DNA of 64,000 nucleotides from Chryseobacterium caseinilyticum. GTDB taxonomy: Bacteria > Bacteroidota > Bacteroidia > Flavobacteriales > Weeksellaceae. The DNA is taken from contig NZ_JACYFS010000001.1 of assembly GCF_014837145.1 (NCBI RefSeq), positions 1,302,001 through 1,366,000 of the forward strand, in the 5' to 3' direction. Below, in pieces: positions 51,905 through 61,288 of the stretch (positions are counted from its first letter, which is position 1; each line of letters starts with the position of its first letter). The position numbers and the translations under genes are program-made. The notes below the pieces were generated by a model. That model was not told where the DNA came from. It was given only the letters and a program-made list of their open reading frames with translations, and searched no databases.

Positions 51905-53002
51905 ATGTTAAAAACAAAACTAAACTGGCAAAAAATCTACCTCGACCATTCCCCAAAACTCTTGGGGATTTGTCGCAGATATGTACCCGATATTTTTGCG
52001 GCTGAAGATATTATACACGACAGTTTTATTACTGCAATTCAAAAAAACGGACAATTGAAAAATGAAAAAGCACTTTTTTCATGGCTCAAAACCATCGTCG
52101 TCAATAATGCGTTGCAATACCTCAGAAAGCAAAGTAAAGAGACCCATTTAAATACAGAAACCTCAGAAATCCACGACAATTATGCAGAGATGGAACAGAA
52201 TTTTTTAGAAGAAAAACACATTCTAGCCTACGATTTTACAAGAGAAGAACTTTTGGCGTCAATAGACCAGTTGTCTTCTCATCACAAATCGGTTTTTAAC
52301 CTTTATTTTACTGAAAATTATTCTCACTCTGAGATTTCTAAGGCATTGGAAATCCCTGTCAATACGTCAAAATCTCATTTGATGAGAGCTAAAAAATCGG
52401 TTCAGAATTATCTCACCACTCATTTTGCAAATAAAGAAACTTCAAAAAATAAAACTGCTCAGCTTCTAATTTTCTTTGGATTCAGCGGACTTTTATGGGC
52501 TCAGACTTTTCAAAATAAATTTTCAGATTTCACAATTTCTCCATCAAAAGGTTTTGAAATTCCTTCTGATATTAATTTAAATCAAATTTCATTTTCGTCA
52601 GCAGATAATTTCTGGAAACAAAAAGCAGTTATCGGAACTACATTTTTCGTAATCATTATCGGTTCTGTTTTATTTTTCAGTCCAAAAAACTCATTTCAAA
52701 AAGCATTCAACTTCAATGACTCAAAATCTGAAGCAGAAGAGAAAAATATAGTATTGAATGATGATTTAAAAAATATGAAGGTAAAAACACAGTCAAATAA
52801 TGATCAAAAAAAGATTCAAATTTCACAGCAAATGATTTCGGAAAATAATGATGATTTAAAACCAGAAAGTGAATTGATTCCGGTAAAAAGCGTTGTATCT
52901 TCAAACACCAAAATTAAAAAAGACTCTGCTGAAACTGCTTCTCACAAAGTAATTGTCGTGAAAAAAATTATCCAGAGAGACACCGTTTTCATCGAAAGAT
53001 AG
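51905..53002 (+). CDS. ECF sigma factor with membrane-spanning C-terminal extension
   Basis: The first ~175 residues are an ECF sigma factor. Region 2 covers ~15-78 (FAAEDIIHDSFITAIQKNGQ, then FSWLKTIVVNNALQYLRK). Region 4 covers ~118-172 (ELLASIDQLSSHHKSVFNLY, YSHSEISKALEIPVNTSKSH). Beyond it lie a short hydrophobic segment ending in A-Q (185-200) and a clear membrane helix, AVIGTTFFVIIIGSVLFF, at 241-258. A ~100-residue polar tail follows, ending KIIQRDTVFIER. Ordinary ECF sigma factors are ~180-200 residues and soluble, so this is a membrane-tethered form. The neighbour's N-terminus has a similar DTVFVEK motif. Confidence 0.85.
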   Translation: MLKTKLNWQKIYLDHSPKLLGICRRYVPDIFAAEDIIHDSFITAIQKNGQLKNEKALFSWLKTIVVNNALQYLRKQSKETHLNTETSEIHDNYAEMEQNFLEEKHILAYDFTREELLASIDQLSSHHKSVFNLYFTENYSHSEISKALEIPVNTSKSHLMRAKKSVQNYLTTHFANKETSKNKTAQLLIFFGFSGLLWAQTFQNKFSDFTISPSKGFEIPSDINLNQISFSSADNFWKQKAVIGTTFFVIIIGSVLFFSPKNSFQKAFNFNDSKSEAEEKNIVLNDDLKNMKVKTQSNNDQKKIQISQQMISENNDDLKPESELIPVKSVVSSNTKIKKDSAETASHKVIVVKKIIQRDTVFIER

Positions 53003-53013
53003 ATTGCTGAATT

Positions 53014-53895
53014 ATGTTGCAGAAAGTCCTTGTATTTCTTTTCATTTTAACTTTAAATTTCGTGTTTGCACAGCGGAAAAAGGTCGACACCGTTTACGTT
53101 TATGAAAAAGTAATCGTCTACGACACCGTTTTTGTCGAAAAAGCGATACCATTAAAACGTGCAGGGATTTTACTTCCTTTACTGAAAATTCATGCAAAAG
53201 AAATAAGATCAATCAACAAAAATGTTGATCAAGAAAAACTCAAAGAAGAAATAGAGAAAATTGCAAATAGGAAATTTAAATATGGAATTTTAGCCGGAAT
53301 CGGTTTTAAAAATGCAAGTTGGTCTGAAAATATATCAGACAAAAATCAACAGTTTGGACAAAATTTGGGAATCTGGGTTTCAAAAAGTATTCTTGATCCA
53401 CAGCTTTCTTTGATGCTTTCCGCAAATGTAAATTACTGGAATTCTTCATTCGATTTAGATGCCAACAATGATGAAACTTATCTCAACGGATTTTACTTTT
53501 CAGAAGACGATCAGCCATTGCTTTTCCAAAGATTTAATAATAAACATTTTGAGTACAATTTGCAGTTGAAAGCGTTGTATGAATGGAAAAATTTCAGACC
53601 ATTTGCCGGAATTGTTTTAAACAAAAACATCTACAAAATGCAGTTTTTAGTTCCTGAAAATAATGTTTTATCAAAATTGGATGATTTTAAAACCAATAAA
53701 ATCCACGCCGGATTTTCACTCGGATTGCAATATCGAATTCTGAACAGATTTTTGCTCGAACTGGAATACCAGCAGTTTAAAATCAACAATCTTTCATTAA
53801 AAAACAGTGCGTTTGATTTTGACATTTTTAAGACTAACAATACCTTTGCTGAAAGAAAACTGGGTTTAGGAATTTCGTATTTTATTTCTAAATAA
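53014..53895 (+). CDS. Outer-membrane beta-barrel protein
   Basis: This 293-residue protein has a signal peptide ending NFVFAQ. A short periplasmic stretch follows, RKKVDTVYVYEKVIVYDTVF then VEKAIPLKRAG. The DTVFVEK phrase resembles the DTVFIER ending of the adjacent sigma factor. A helical region follows, then an alternating barrel from residue ~90 (FKYGILAGIGFKN, SLMLSANVNYW, FEYNLQLKALYEW). The protein ends in an aromatic strand, LGLGISYFISK. It starts 11 bases after the sigma gene, so both are likely in one operon. Its ligand is unknown. Confidence 0.78.
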   Translation: MLQKVLVFLFILTLNFVFAQRKKVDTVYVYEKVIVYDTVFVEKAIPLKRAGILLPLLKIHAKEIRSINKNVDQEKLKEEIEKIANRKFKYGILAGIGFKNASWSENISDKNQQFGQNLGIWVSKSILDPQLSLMLSANVNYWNSSFDLDANNDETYLNGFYFSEDDQPLLFQRFNNKHFEYNLQLKALYEWKNFRPFAGIVLNKNIYKMQFLVPENNVLSKLDDFKTNKIHAGFSLGLQYRILNRFLLELEYQQFKINNLSLKNSAFDFDIFKTNNTFAERKLGLGISYFISK

Positions 53896-53919
53896 AAGTT
53901 TTTAAAATGCTTCACCATT

Positions 53920-54894
53920 ATGATTTATTTCAAATTTCCCTTCAACGAAAAACTCTACTCCACAGATGAAAATTCAGAAATCAAATCTGTTGTTTTTCAC
54001 AGTTTTAATAATGATCAGAAGATAGAAATATCTGGGAAAATCATTGAAAAAAATCAGTCAGATTTTAATAGTTTACAGTTAAATTCTCAGATTTTAGCTG
54101 ACGACGATACTCAATTCATGGCAGAAAGCAAAGAAGAATATCTGCAAAAGCTGCAAGATGTGATTGAAATTATTAAGGAAAACGATCTTCCAAAACTGGT
54201 ACTTTCAAGACGGAAAATAGTCGACGGTTTTAAAGAAATTGATTTAAAAAGCAGCTTCGACAATCTGTGTAAAAATTATCCAAATGCGTTTAAATATTTT
54301 TTCATTCACGGTGAATCATCATGGATAGGAGGTTTTTCGGAAATCTTAGGAAAATTCAACAAGTCCACCCACGAGTTTGAAACGATGAGCATCGCAGGAA
54401 CAATTCCTGTTACTGAGGAATGGACTGAAAAAGAAATCGAGGAACAGAAGCCGGTTTCGGCCTACATCAGAACGATTTTGCAGAAATACAGCGGAACAGA
54501 TTCTGTTGAAGAGTCAGAAACTTACGACCACATTTCGGGAAATATCAAACATTTAAAAACTGATTTTAAAATAAAGATCAATCCTGAAAATTTGGATTCA
54601 ATTATTCAGGAACTGCATCCGACACCTGCCGTTTGCGGAATTCCGAAAGATTTTTGCGCGGAAATTATAGAAAAGGTAGAGAAATTTCCTAGAGAACTCT
54701 ACGCCGGTTATATCAGAATTGAAACAGACGATTACATACAGTATTTTGTGAATCTGCGTTGTGCAAGACTGTATAAAAATTCCGTTCATCTCTTTGTAGG
54801 AGGCGGAATAACTGTCCAAAGCAGTCCGGAAACAGAATGGAACGAAACCGAACTGAAATCTGAAGCCGTTCTGAAAAATCTTGTATTTAAATAA
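53920..54894 (+). CDS. menF: Isochorismate synthase/chorismate-binding enzyme
   Basis: This 324-residue protein belongs to the chorismate-utilising group. LPKLVLSRRKIVDGFKEIDL, ETMSIAGTIPVTEEWTEKEI, VSAYIRTILQKYSGT, HPTPAVCGIPKDFCAEIIEK and ELYAGYIRIETDDYIQYFVN match isochorismate synthases of the MenF/EntC kind. The product, isochorismate, feeds menaquinone or siderophore synthesis. No neighbouring men or ent gene is present, so assignment to menaquinone is by family only. A terminator follows. Confidence 0.85.
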   Translation: MIYFKFPFNEKLYSTDENSEIKSVVFHSFNNDQKIEISGKIIEKNQSDFNSLQLNSQILADDDTQFMAESKEEYLQKLQDVIEIIKENDLPKLVLSRRKIVDGFKEIDLKSSFDNLCKNYPNAFKYFFIHGESSWIGGFSEILGKFNKSTHEFETMSIAGTIPVTEEWTEKEIEEQKPVSAYIRTILQKYSGTDSVEESETYDHISGNIKHLKTDFKIKINPENLDSIIQELHPTPAVCGIPKDFCAEIIEKVEKFPRELYAGYIRIETDDYIQYFVNLRCARLYKNSVHLFVGGGITVQSSPETEWNETELKSEAVLKNLVFK

Positions 54895-54932
54895 CAAAAA
54901 AGCCTTTCATCTCTGAAAGGCTTTCTGATTGA
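54895..54932. terminator. Bidirectional terminator after menF
   Basis: The stem AAAGCCTTTC / GAAAGGCTTT has the loop ATCTCT, with A- and T-runs on both sides. It is between convergent genes. Confidence 0.88.
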
Positions 54933-54947
54933 ATAATAAAATTCAAA

Positions 54948-55142
54948 TTATTTTTTTACACTGATTTTACTCCATGTATTCAATACGAAAATTACTGCGA
55001 TGCCCAAAATACCGGCGATTGCAGAGAACACAAATTTAGAATTGTCTTCTTCTGTCAGTTTCAAATTCCAATCTATTGCGTAAACGTTGATTGCTGTAAA
55101 CACAATAAAAATAACTAAAAATACTTTATAAAATTTCTGCAT
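54948..55142 (-). CDS. Small two-helix membrane protein
   Basis: This 64-residue protein has an N-terminal hydrophobic segment (FYKVFLVIFIVFTAINVYA), a short polar loop (IDWNLKLTEEDNSKF) and a second helix (VFSAIAGILGIAVIFVLNTW). It starts 3 bases after the MarC gene and is probably co-transcribed with it. I recognise no family. Confidence 0.72.
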   Translation of the reverse strand: MQKFYKVFLVIFIVFTAINVYAIDWNLKLTEEDNSKFVFSAIAGILGIAVIFVLNTWSKISVKK

Positions 55143-55145
55143 AAC

Positions 55146-55751
55146 CTAAAAATGAATATAATTCTGCACCAGCTGTGTAAAGTTGGCCGTAAATAATTTA
55201 ATTGAAATCGCAAGTAATATAATCCCGAAAACCTTCTGCAGAATTGAGAGCGTTGCCTCTCCCATTCTCTTCTCAAGCCACGGTGCAGATTTCAGCACCA
55301 AATATACGAAAATTGTGTTGAGTACGATTCCTAAAATAATGTTAATATCATGAAATTCCGCACGTAAAGACAGCGTAGTTGTCAGGGTTCCTGCTCCTGC
55401 AACCAAAGGAAATGCAATAGGAACGATTGATGCAGCTTTGGCTTCAGTGGTTTTATTGATTTCGATACCGAGAATCATTTCGAGTGCAATAATGAAAATA
55501 ACAAATGCACCCGCAACTGCAAACGAGTTGATATCTACACCAATAAATTTCAAAAGTTTATTTCCTACAAACAGGAAAGAAATCATAATCAAACCAGCAG
55601 TAATGGATGCTTTCTTGGAATCGATATGTCCGAATTTCTGCTTTAAGCTAACAATAATCGGAATTGAACCAAGAATATCAATGACCGCAAAAAGTACCAT
55701 GAAACAGGTGATTATTTCTTTAATAGAAAAACCGTCAAAAATTTCACTCAT
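55146..55751 (-). CDS. MarC-family membrane protein
   Basis: This 201-residue protein has six predicted membrane segments. The conserved start is IITCFMVLFAVIDILGSIPI. Further in are IVPIAFPLVAGAGTLTTTLS and GEATLSILQKVFGIILLAIS. MarC was once linked to drug resistance, but that role has been withdrawn; function is now unknown. It follows the Bat operon on the same strand after 43 bases. Confidence 0.88.
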   Translation of the reverse strand: MSEIFDGFSIKEIITCFMVLFAVIDILGSIPIIVSLKQKFGHIDSKKASITAGLIMISFLFVGNKLLKFIGVDINSFAVAGAFVIFIIALEMILGIEINKTTEAKAASIVPIAFPLVAGAGTLTTTLSLRAEFHDINIILGIVLNTIFVYLVLKSAPWLEKRMGEATLSILQKVFGIILLAISIKLFTANFTQLVQNYIHF

Positions 55752-55794
55752 AACCGTTTTTTAATAATTTCGCAAAATTATGAATAAAAAATGA

Positions 55795-57534
55795 TTATTT
55801 GCTAATTTTAGAATAAATATTAACGATATCTTTATACAGCTCATCAAGAGACTGCTCAGAATGTACAGGCGAATATTTCTCCATCTGGATGCGTTGCTGC
55901 AGATTCTGATACTCTTCTGCTACCGAACGGCCTTTGAAGTTTTCGATAAACGAAACGAAACTCCCTCCCTGACCTTCGAAATACTCACTTCGCACTTCAG
56001 CATCCAATTCTGCGACGGTAGAAAAGAAGGCGTCAAAATTCTGTTCCTCCTTCAGATTATTCAGATATGAAAAATAATCACTGGTATCTGTTTTAAGTCT
56101 TTCTCTGATTTCAGCTTCGGTTTCAGATACAGAACCCAAGGGTTTATTGCTTACGCTTTCAGCAACCAAACGCTGTTTTTTTTGCCATTTTCTAAATGCG
56201 AAATAAAGCATCAGTAATCCTGCAAATATTGAAATATTGATCAGTAAAATATTCCAGTTGAACTTTCTTTTTTCTTTTACTTTAAATGCTGTCGTTTTCA
56301 AAACCGGACTGTCAACCGTTTCAAGGAAATCGTTGGTGTAATCATTCATCTTTTCAACCGTGGTTTTACTGTCGTAAAGCTGTTCTGCTGTTAATGCATT
56401 TAAAACTAAAGACTTGCCACCGAGAGCAACATACTGCGCATTTTCGGGATCAAAGAATGAAAACTCCTCAGTTTTAATATTTAAAATACCGGCTTTGTGT
56501 GGGATAATGATGTAATTCGCAGAAATATCTCCTGTGAAACCGCCTTCACCAACAACAAAATTATTGACAATTTTCGGCGCATAGATTTCATAATCTTCAG
56601 ATTTCGCAATTTCAGGCAAATGCATATTCGCCAGATTACCTTCACCCGAAACCTTTACAGTGACATTAATAGGTTTTTTAGCTTCAACTTTTTCGTCAGT
56701 AGATTTATAAACATCAACCTTAAATTTACCAACTGCATTTTTAAAACCCTCAGGAGCATCTGCAGGAAGTTTTTTTACATTAAGTTTTACCTTATTTGAA
56801 ACTATTTTATTGCTGTTTGAATACGAACTCACCGATGCCGAAACCGACGGAACTTCCACATAACCTGATTCATTTGGAAAAACCATAAACACAGCGAGTA
56901 TCTGTGTCGGCATATTTGAAATTCCGGTAGGATCAATTTCAGATTTATTAAAATTAATGGGATGAACATCCAGATGATCTTCTTCCGGAAGTCTGATGTT
57001 TTTTACCCTTCTCAGGTTATCAATATTTCTTGAATATCCGCGGAGGATAGCGACTGTTGGCTGATCCTGATAGACTTCACGGTCGTCTATTTCCATATTG
57101 AGATAAACATCATTGGAAGCAACGGCCTTTGCAGGAACCTTTTTGTCAATATCCTTGATGAAAATATCGAAAGGCTCGGTTTTGTAAATTTTATTGTTGA
57201 TGGTTACCAAGACAGATCCAATCCTGATTTTCCCTTTCTGTTTGGGCTCAAGAGCGATTCTGGTGATTGATTTCGAGGCATTGATATTACTTTCAGGATC
57301 TAAAAGCCCATCGCGGTAAGAACCACTTCCCACCATATTAAATTTTGACAGATCAGGTAATTTCAAGGGGCTTTGCTGAACCAGATCATCGCCATTAAGC
57401 TCAAGAATGATGGTAAGATTTACTACATCCCGACCTTCATAATCTGACTTGTCAGGTTTCATCGTCAAATTTACCTGGCCATAATTGACTATGGAGGTAA
57501 ACAATATCAGTATGTAAATAAATTTTTCTTTCAT
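55795..57534 (-). CDS. batD: BatD protein
   Basis: From the ATG at 57534 the product is 579 residues, with a signal peptide (IYILILFTSIVNYGQ). A series of Ig-like beta domains occupies residues ~18-400 (LTMKPDKSDYEGRDVVNLTI, VTVKVSGEGNLANMHLPEIA). A single membrane helix lies near 435 (ILLINISIFAGLLMLYFAF). The C-terminal helical region is cytoplasmic. BatD is an oxygen-tolerance protein of the Bat operon. The start overlaps the batC stop codon (TGATG), giving tight coupling. MarC and a small membrane protein follow. Confidence 0.9.
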   Translation of the reverse strand: MKEKFIYILILFTSIVNYGQVNLTMKPDKSDYEGRDVVNLTIILELNGDDLVQQSPLKLPDLSKFNMVGSGSYRDGLLDPESNINASKSITRIALEPKQKGKIRIGSVLVTINNKIYKTEPFDIFIKDIDKKVPAKAVASNDVYLNMEIDDREVYQDQPTVAILRGYSRNIDNLRRVKNIRLPEEDHLDVHPINFNKSEIDPTGISNMPTQILAVFMVFPNESGYVEVPSVSASVSSYSNSNKIVSNKVKLNVKKLPADAPEGFKNAVGKFKVDVYKSTDEKVEAKKPINVTVKVSGEGNLANMHLPEIAKSEDYEIYAPKIVNNFVVGEGGFTGDISANYIIIPHKAGILNIKTEEFSFFDPENAQYVALGGKSLVLNALTAEQLYDSKTTVEKMNDYTNDFLETVDSPVLKTTAFKVKEKRKFNWNILLINISIFAGLLMLYFAFRKWQKKQRLVAESVSNKPLGSVSETEAEIRERLKTDTSDYFSYLNNLKEEQNFDAFFSTVAELDAEVRSEYFEGQGGSFVSFIENFKGRSVAEEYQNLQQRIQMEKYSPVHSEQSLDELYKDIVNIYSKISK

Positions 57535-58271
57535 CACCAATCTTTCTCGTTGCTCTCGGGCATCGAATAAGAATTGTCATTTAATATTCTTCTGGCAGTC
57601 TGTTTTTCTTTTTCACCAATATGGTCGAGTAATCTTTTCTCGTTTTCCTTTGAAAGTCTGCCTTCGGTATTACCCTTTTTGGCATCTTCAGGATTTTTCC
57701 CTTCACCTTCATTCTGCTGCCCTTTTCCCTGACTTTGATTTTTGTCTTTGCTATCGCCGTCTTTTCCCTTGTTCTGATCATCGCCTCCGCCAGATTTTCC
57801 GGAGCTGCTGCTTTGATCTTTATCTCTCTGCTCCTTCTTCAGTTTGAGCATTGCAATTTCGTAATTCTTTCTCGTCGGTTCACTGTATGGTTTATGTTTC
57901 AAAGAACCTTTATAAGCATCTGCTGCTTTTTCGGCGTCATCCAGTTTCATATAAGCGTTTCCAAGATTGTGCAGAGCTGCTGCCTTATCCTCAACATTCT
58001 GTGCCAGTTTTTCAGCTTTTGAAAATTCTGCTTTGGCGTCTTCAAACTTTTCACTTTTATACAGTGCGTTTCCAAGATTGTAATGTGCCGCAAAGTCTTC
58101 ACCATTCACTTTTACCGCTTCTGAAAATTTAGATGAAGCACCGTCATAGTCTTTACCTTTGAATTTCACATTGCCTTCTTTCACCAGTAATCTGTATTCT
58201 GTCTGGCCAAAAACTGAATTCTGGAACAAAAAAAACATGAGAAACGACAAAAAGAATATTTTAGTATTCAT
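57534..58271 (-). CDS. batC: BatC, tetratricopeptide-repeat protein
   Basis: This 245-residue protein has a signal peptide (FFLFQNSVFGQ). At least three TPR units follow, at residues ~28-60, 61-96 and 97-130 (DFAAHYNLGNALYKSEKFED, AALHNLGNAYMKLDDAEKAA, GSLKHKPYSEPTRKNYEIAM). A Lys/Asp/Gly/Gln-rich low-complexity stretch comes next, then ENEKRLLDHIGEKEKQTARR. TPRs bind partner proteins and BatC is expected to scaffold the Bat complex. A 99-base gap separates it from batB, but no strong terminator is seen. Confidence 0.9.
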   Translation of the reverse strand: MNTKIFFLSFLMFFLFQNSVFGQTEYRLLVKEGNVKFKGKDYDGASSKFSEAVKVNGEDFAAHYNLGNALYKSEKFEDAKAEFSKAEKLAQNVEDKAAALHNLGNAYMKLDDAEKAADAYKGSLKHKPYSEPTRKNYEIAMLKLKKEQRDKDQSSSSGKSGGGDDQNKGKDGDSKDKNQSQGKGQQNEGEGKNPEDAKKGNTEGRLSKENEKRLLDHIGEKEKQTARRILNDNSYSMPESNEKDW

Positions 58272-58370
58272 CTATTGCAAAATTATTCGTTTATATGTTA
58301 ATAAACAGTGTTTTAATTGTTAAAGTTGGGTTAAAGTAATAACAGCAAATTAAAGATATTCTAATATCTT

Positions 58371-59378
58371 TTAAATTGAAAAATCTCTTTTTGGATTGAA
58401 TAAAAATATTATCAGAAAGAAAAATATCGATACACCCAGAAAATACTGATAGTAATGGTTGGCATTCTGTGAATTGACAGAAGTCTGAGACATACCTCCT
58501 TTGCGCTTTAAATCTTCAATGATGCGATCCGGTGCATCTTTCATTGAATTTCCGTCAATGTAGCTTCCACCCGTGGATGCAGACATATTAACAAGCGCTT
58601 CAGTCTGTCTTTTTGTGACAACCATCTGACCTGAATTGTCCAGTTTATACCCCATCAGCTGACCGTTTTCATAGGTGGGAACGGGAGCGCCTTCTTCGGT
58701 GCCCACTCCTACTGCGGTGATTGAAATTCCTTCATTGTTGGCCAGTCTCACCGCTGCATTATCATTTCCTTCATTATCTTCCCCGTCGCTTATCAAAACT
58801 ACCTTTCTTGAACCTTTGGCCACATTTTTAAATTTCTCTGAAGTAATCTGAATCGCATTTAAAAAATCAGTTCCCTGAACCCTCATGGCTGTGGTTTCAA
58901 TTTCACTTAAATACGTTTCAGCAGCACCATAGTCTGTGGTTAAAGGCATTACAGAAACTGCATCTCCAGCAAAGACCACAATTCCAACCTTGTCATTTTT
59001 CATTTTCTGCATCGTGTTGATCACCAGATTTTTCGCCTGATCCAGACGGCTCGGTTCAATATCTTCAGCGTTCATTGAGTTTGAAATATCGAGAACAAAC
59101 ATTACATTGCTCAGTTTCTGTTCAGATTTTACGGTTTCAAAACCATTGAGCAAATCTATAATCGAGAAGATTAAAAATAAAACCGCCATCAGATATAAAA
59201 ACGGAAAGAATTTTACGAAAGATGAATTCTTTTCAAACAAAGCCTCATGGAATTTCGACTCTGCAAATAATGCCTTTCTTGCCTTTTTCCATCTTAAAAA
59301 CCTGATCACGATGAAAGACAGCAGCGGCAAAAGCAGCAGCAAAAATAAATACCAGTAATTTCCCAGATCCCAGCTCAT
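58371..59378 (-). CDS. batB: BatB, membrane-anchored VWA protein
   Basis: This 335-residue protein has a first membrane segment near residues 10-25, a second near 58-75, then a von Willebrand A domain. Its MIDAS motif is DISNSMNAEDIEPSRLDQAK (D-x-S-x-S). The domain continues with VGIVVFAGDAVSVMPLTTDY and VLISDGEDNEGNDNAAVRLA. The C-terminal membrane helix is FFFLIIFLFNP. BatB binds metal and probably partners with BatA. The ATG overlaps the batA stop (TGATG). Confidence 0.92.
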   Translation of the reverse strand: MSWDLGNYWYLFLLLLLPLLSFIVIRFLRWKKARKALFAESKFHEALFEKNSSFVKFFPFLYLMAVLFLIFSIIDLLNGFETVKSEQKLSNVMFVLDISNSMNAEDIEPSRLDQAKNLVINTMQKMKNDKVGIVVFAGDAVSVMPLTTDYGAAETYLSEIETTAMRVQGTDFLNAIQITSEKFKNVAKGSRKVVLISDGEDNEGNDNAAVRLANNEGISITAVGVGTEEGAPVPTYENGQLMGYKLDNSGQMVVTKRQTEALVNMSASTGGSYIDGNSMKDAPDRIIEDLKRKGGMSQTSVNSQNANHYYQYFLGVSIFFFLIIFLFNPKRDFSI

Positions 59379-60367
59379 CAGTTTAAAAATTTATATAAAA
59401 CCCATCTCAAAAGCGCATCGAAGAGCAGAATCCCGAGTGCTATCCACAGAAAGAATCTGAAATGTTCTTCGTAATTATACGTTTTTGAAGATTTGACATC
59501 GGACTTTTCAAGAAGATTGATTTCATTGTAAACAGCTTCAAGTTTATCGCCTGAAGTTGCACGGTAATATTTTCCTCCGGTAATTTGGGCAATCTCTCCC
59601 AGCGTACCTTCATCAATAGTGACGGGCATTTCGTTGTAAATATATCCAAACTCATCTACTCCGGTCGGCATCAGTGCATATCCTTCAGTTCCAATCCCGA
59701 TACAGTACACTTTAATGTTGCTTGATTTTGCTAATTCGGCTGCCAAAAGCGGAGGAATTACATTTTGAATATTGCTTACTCCGTCGGTCATTAAGATCAC
59801 AATCTTACTTTTAGCTTTGCTTTGTCTCAGGTGATTAACAGCGATAGCCAGGCCTTCGCCCACCGCCGTTCCGTCTTCCATTTCACGCTGATTGATGTTC
59901 TGAATCTCGTGAATCACTGCATCGTGATCGAACGTCAGCGGCATTTTCGGGAAAGCCTCCAGTTTATAGGTAACCAGTCCGATTCTGTCGTTGGGTCTTT
60001 TATTGACGAAATCGACGGCTATATTTTTTAAAACAGATAATCTGTCAGGTTCAAAATCTGTTGCTAACATACTCAGAGAAACGTCTACGGCAAGCATGAT
60101 ATCAAGCCCTTTCGTTTCATCCTGATCCTGACTGATGGTGAAACTTCTCGGTCTTGCCATTGCGATAATCAGACAGCTCAGGATGATATATTTTGAAATT
60201 TTAAGAAGAAAAAGAACAGCTCTGATGCCACTTCTGCCTTCCATATTTTTGGTAGAAGGCACAACGATTCCTTTCCTTTTCTTCCTGCTCAAATCTAAAA
60301 CCAGGAGTGGCAGAAATACTAGAAAGAGCAACAGAAACCACGGACTGTAGAATTCCAGATTAAACAT
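59378..60367 (-). CDS. batA: BatA, membrane-anchored VWA protein
   Basis: This 329-residue protein has an N-terminal membrane segment (PWFLLLFLVFLPLLVLDL), a second near residue 58, and a VWA domain with the MIDAS motif DVSLSMLATDFEPDRLSVLK. RIGLVTYKLEAFPKMPLTFD, DGTAVGEGLAIAVNHLRQ and IVILMTDGVSNIQNVIPPL complete the fold. A C-terminal membrane helix follows. BatA belongs to the Bacteroides aerotolerance operon. It overlaps the upstream gene by 8 bases and the downstream one by one base. Confidence 0.93.
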   Translation of the reverse strand: MFNLEFYSPWFLLLFLVFLPLLVLDLSRKKRKGIVVPSTKNMEGRSGIRAVLFLLKISKYIILSCLIIAMARPRSFTISQDQDETKGLDIMLAVDVSLSMLATDFEPDRLSVLKNIAVDFVNKRPNDRIGLVTYKLEAFPKMPLTFDHDAVIHEIQNINQREMEDGTAVGEGLAIAVNHLRQSKAKSKIVILMTDGVSNIQNVIPPLLAAELAKSSNIKVYCIGIGTEGYALMPTGVDEFGYIYNEMPVTIDEGTLGEIAQITGGKYYRATSGDKLEAVYNEINLLEKSDVKSSKTYNYEEHFRFFLWIALGILLFDALLRWVLYKFLN

Positions 60368-61259
60368 CTTTTCTCAGATTTTCAAATTCGATATCTTTTA
60401 CAGAACGTTCCACGACGGTTTTAATGTCTGAAAAATCTTTCTGCATCGTGTTTTCGTCCGGAAATGTTTTGGCAAATTTTACCAGATCTCCACGGAGGAA
60501 AACTTCTTCAAGAATTTTTTCATTATCGGGAGAGATCGTATTATTTGCTTTCATCGCATCAATCAGATCATCAGTAAGCAGAACTTCCGCAGGCAACTGA
60601 TATTGAGTGGTGATAAACCGCCTTGAAATGTCTATTAATTCCACATAAAAAGATCTGAAATCTCCGCTTTCTATATATTTCTTCTTAATTAAAACGTCCA
60701 GTTCCTTTAAAGTAAGATTGGTGGTAATTTTAGGCGATGTTTTTTTCACTCTTCTTCCGTATTTCAGAATGATGATAACGGCAATGATTAAAGCAATAAC
60801 GGCCAGTGCTGCGAGAATATAAAACTTATAAAGTTCCCAGTAATCTGCCATTTCAAGATCAACTTCTTTGTTGCTCATAATGTCGTTGATCACATCTTCC
60901 TTTGTAGCTGTATTCACCACCTCAATTTCATAAGCAGGAGCTTTAAGAATTTCATTTCCCACTTTAAAATCAAGTTCAGGAATTGTGAATTTTCCTTCCT
61001 CAAAAACGGCAAATTCTATTTTCCTCTCATAGTAATCGTCTGCAGAGCCGATACTGTCTTTAATTTCTTCAAAATGGAAAGGCAAAAGTTCGTTTTCACG
61101 GGCGGAATTTACTTTTTCGCCGTTAAGATATTTGATTCTGATTGTCAGCTGATTGGTTTCCCCCAGTGCCAGCATTTTTTTCTGCAGGTTCGAGGTAATC
61201 ATCTGCGCCAGTGAAAGCGATGAAATGAGTATTGAAAGTATGAAAAGTATTTTTTTCAA
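60360..61259 (-). CDS. BatD-like/DUF4381-like membrane protein of the Bat operon
   Basis: This 299-residue protein has a signal peptide (LFILSILISSLSLAQ). A ~110-residue Ig-like periplasmic domain follows (ALGETNQLTIRIKYLNGEKV, FAVFEEGKFTIPELDFKVGN). A membrane helix (FYILAALAVIALIIAVIIIL) lies near residue 150. The cytoplasmic domain has LKELDVLIKKKYIESGDFRS and FYVELIDISRRFITTQYQLP. It resembles a short BatD or DUF4381 protein. It sits between the DUF58 and batA genes, as usual for the operon in Bacteroidetes. Confidence 0.82.
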   Translation of the reverse strand: MKKILFILSILISSLSLAQMITSNLQKKMLALGETNQLTIRIKYLNGEKVNSARENELLPFHFEEIKDSIGSADDYYERKIEFAVFEEGKFTIPELDFKVGNEILKAPAYEIEVVNTATKEDVINDIMSNKEVDLEMADYWELYKFYILAALAVIALIIAVIIILKYGRRVKKTSPKITTNLTLKELDVLIKKKYIESGDFRSFYVELIDISRRFITTQYQLPAEVLLTDDLIDAMKANNTISPDNEKILEEVFLRGDLVKFAKTFPDENTMQKDFSDIKTVVERSVKDIEFENLRKDV

Positions 61260-61288
61260 TTGAAAATTAAATTTTAGATATCATTAAA

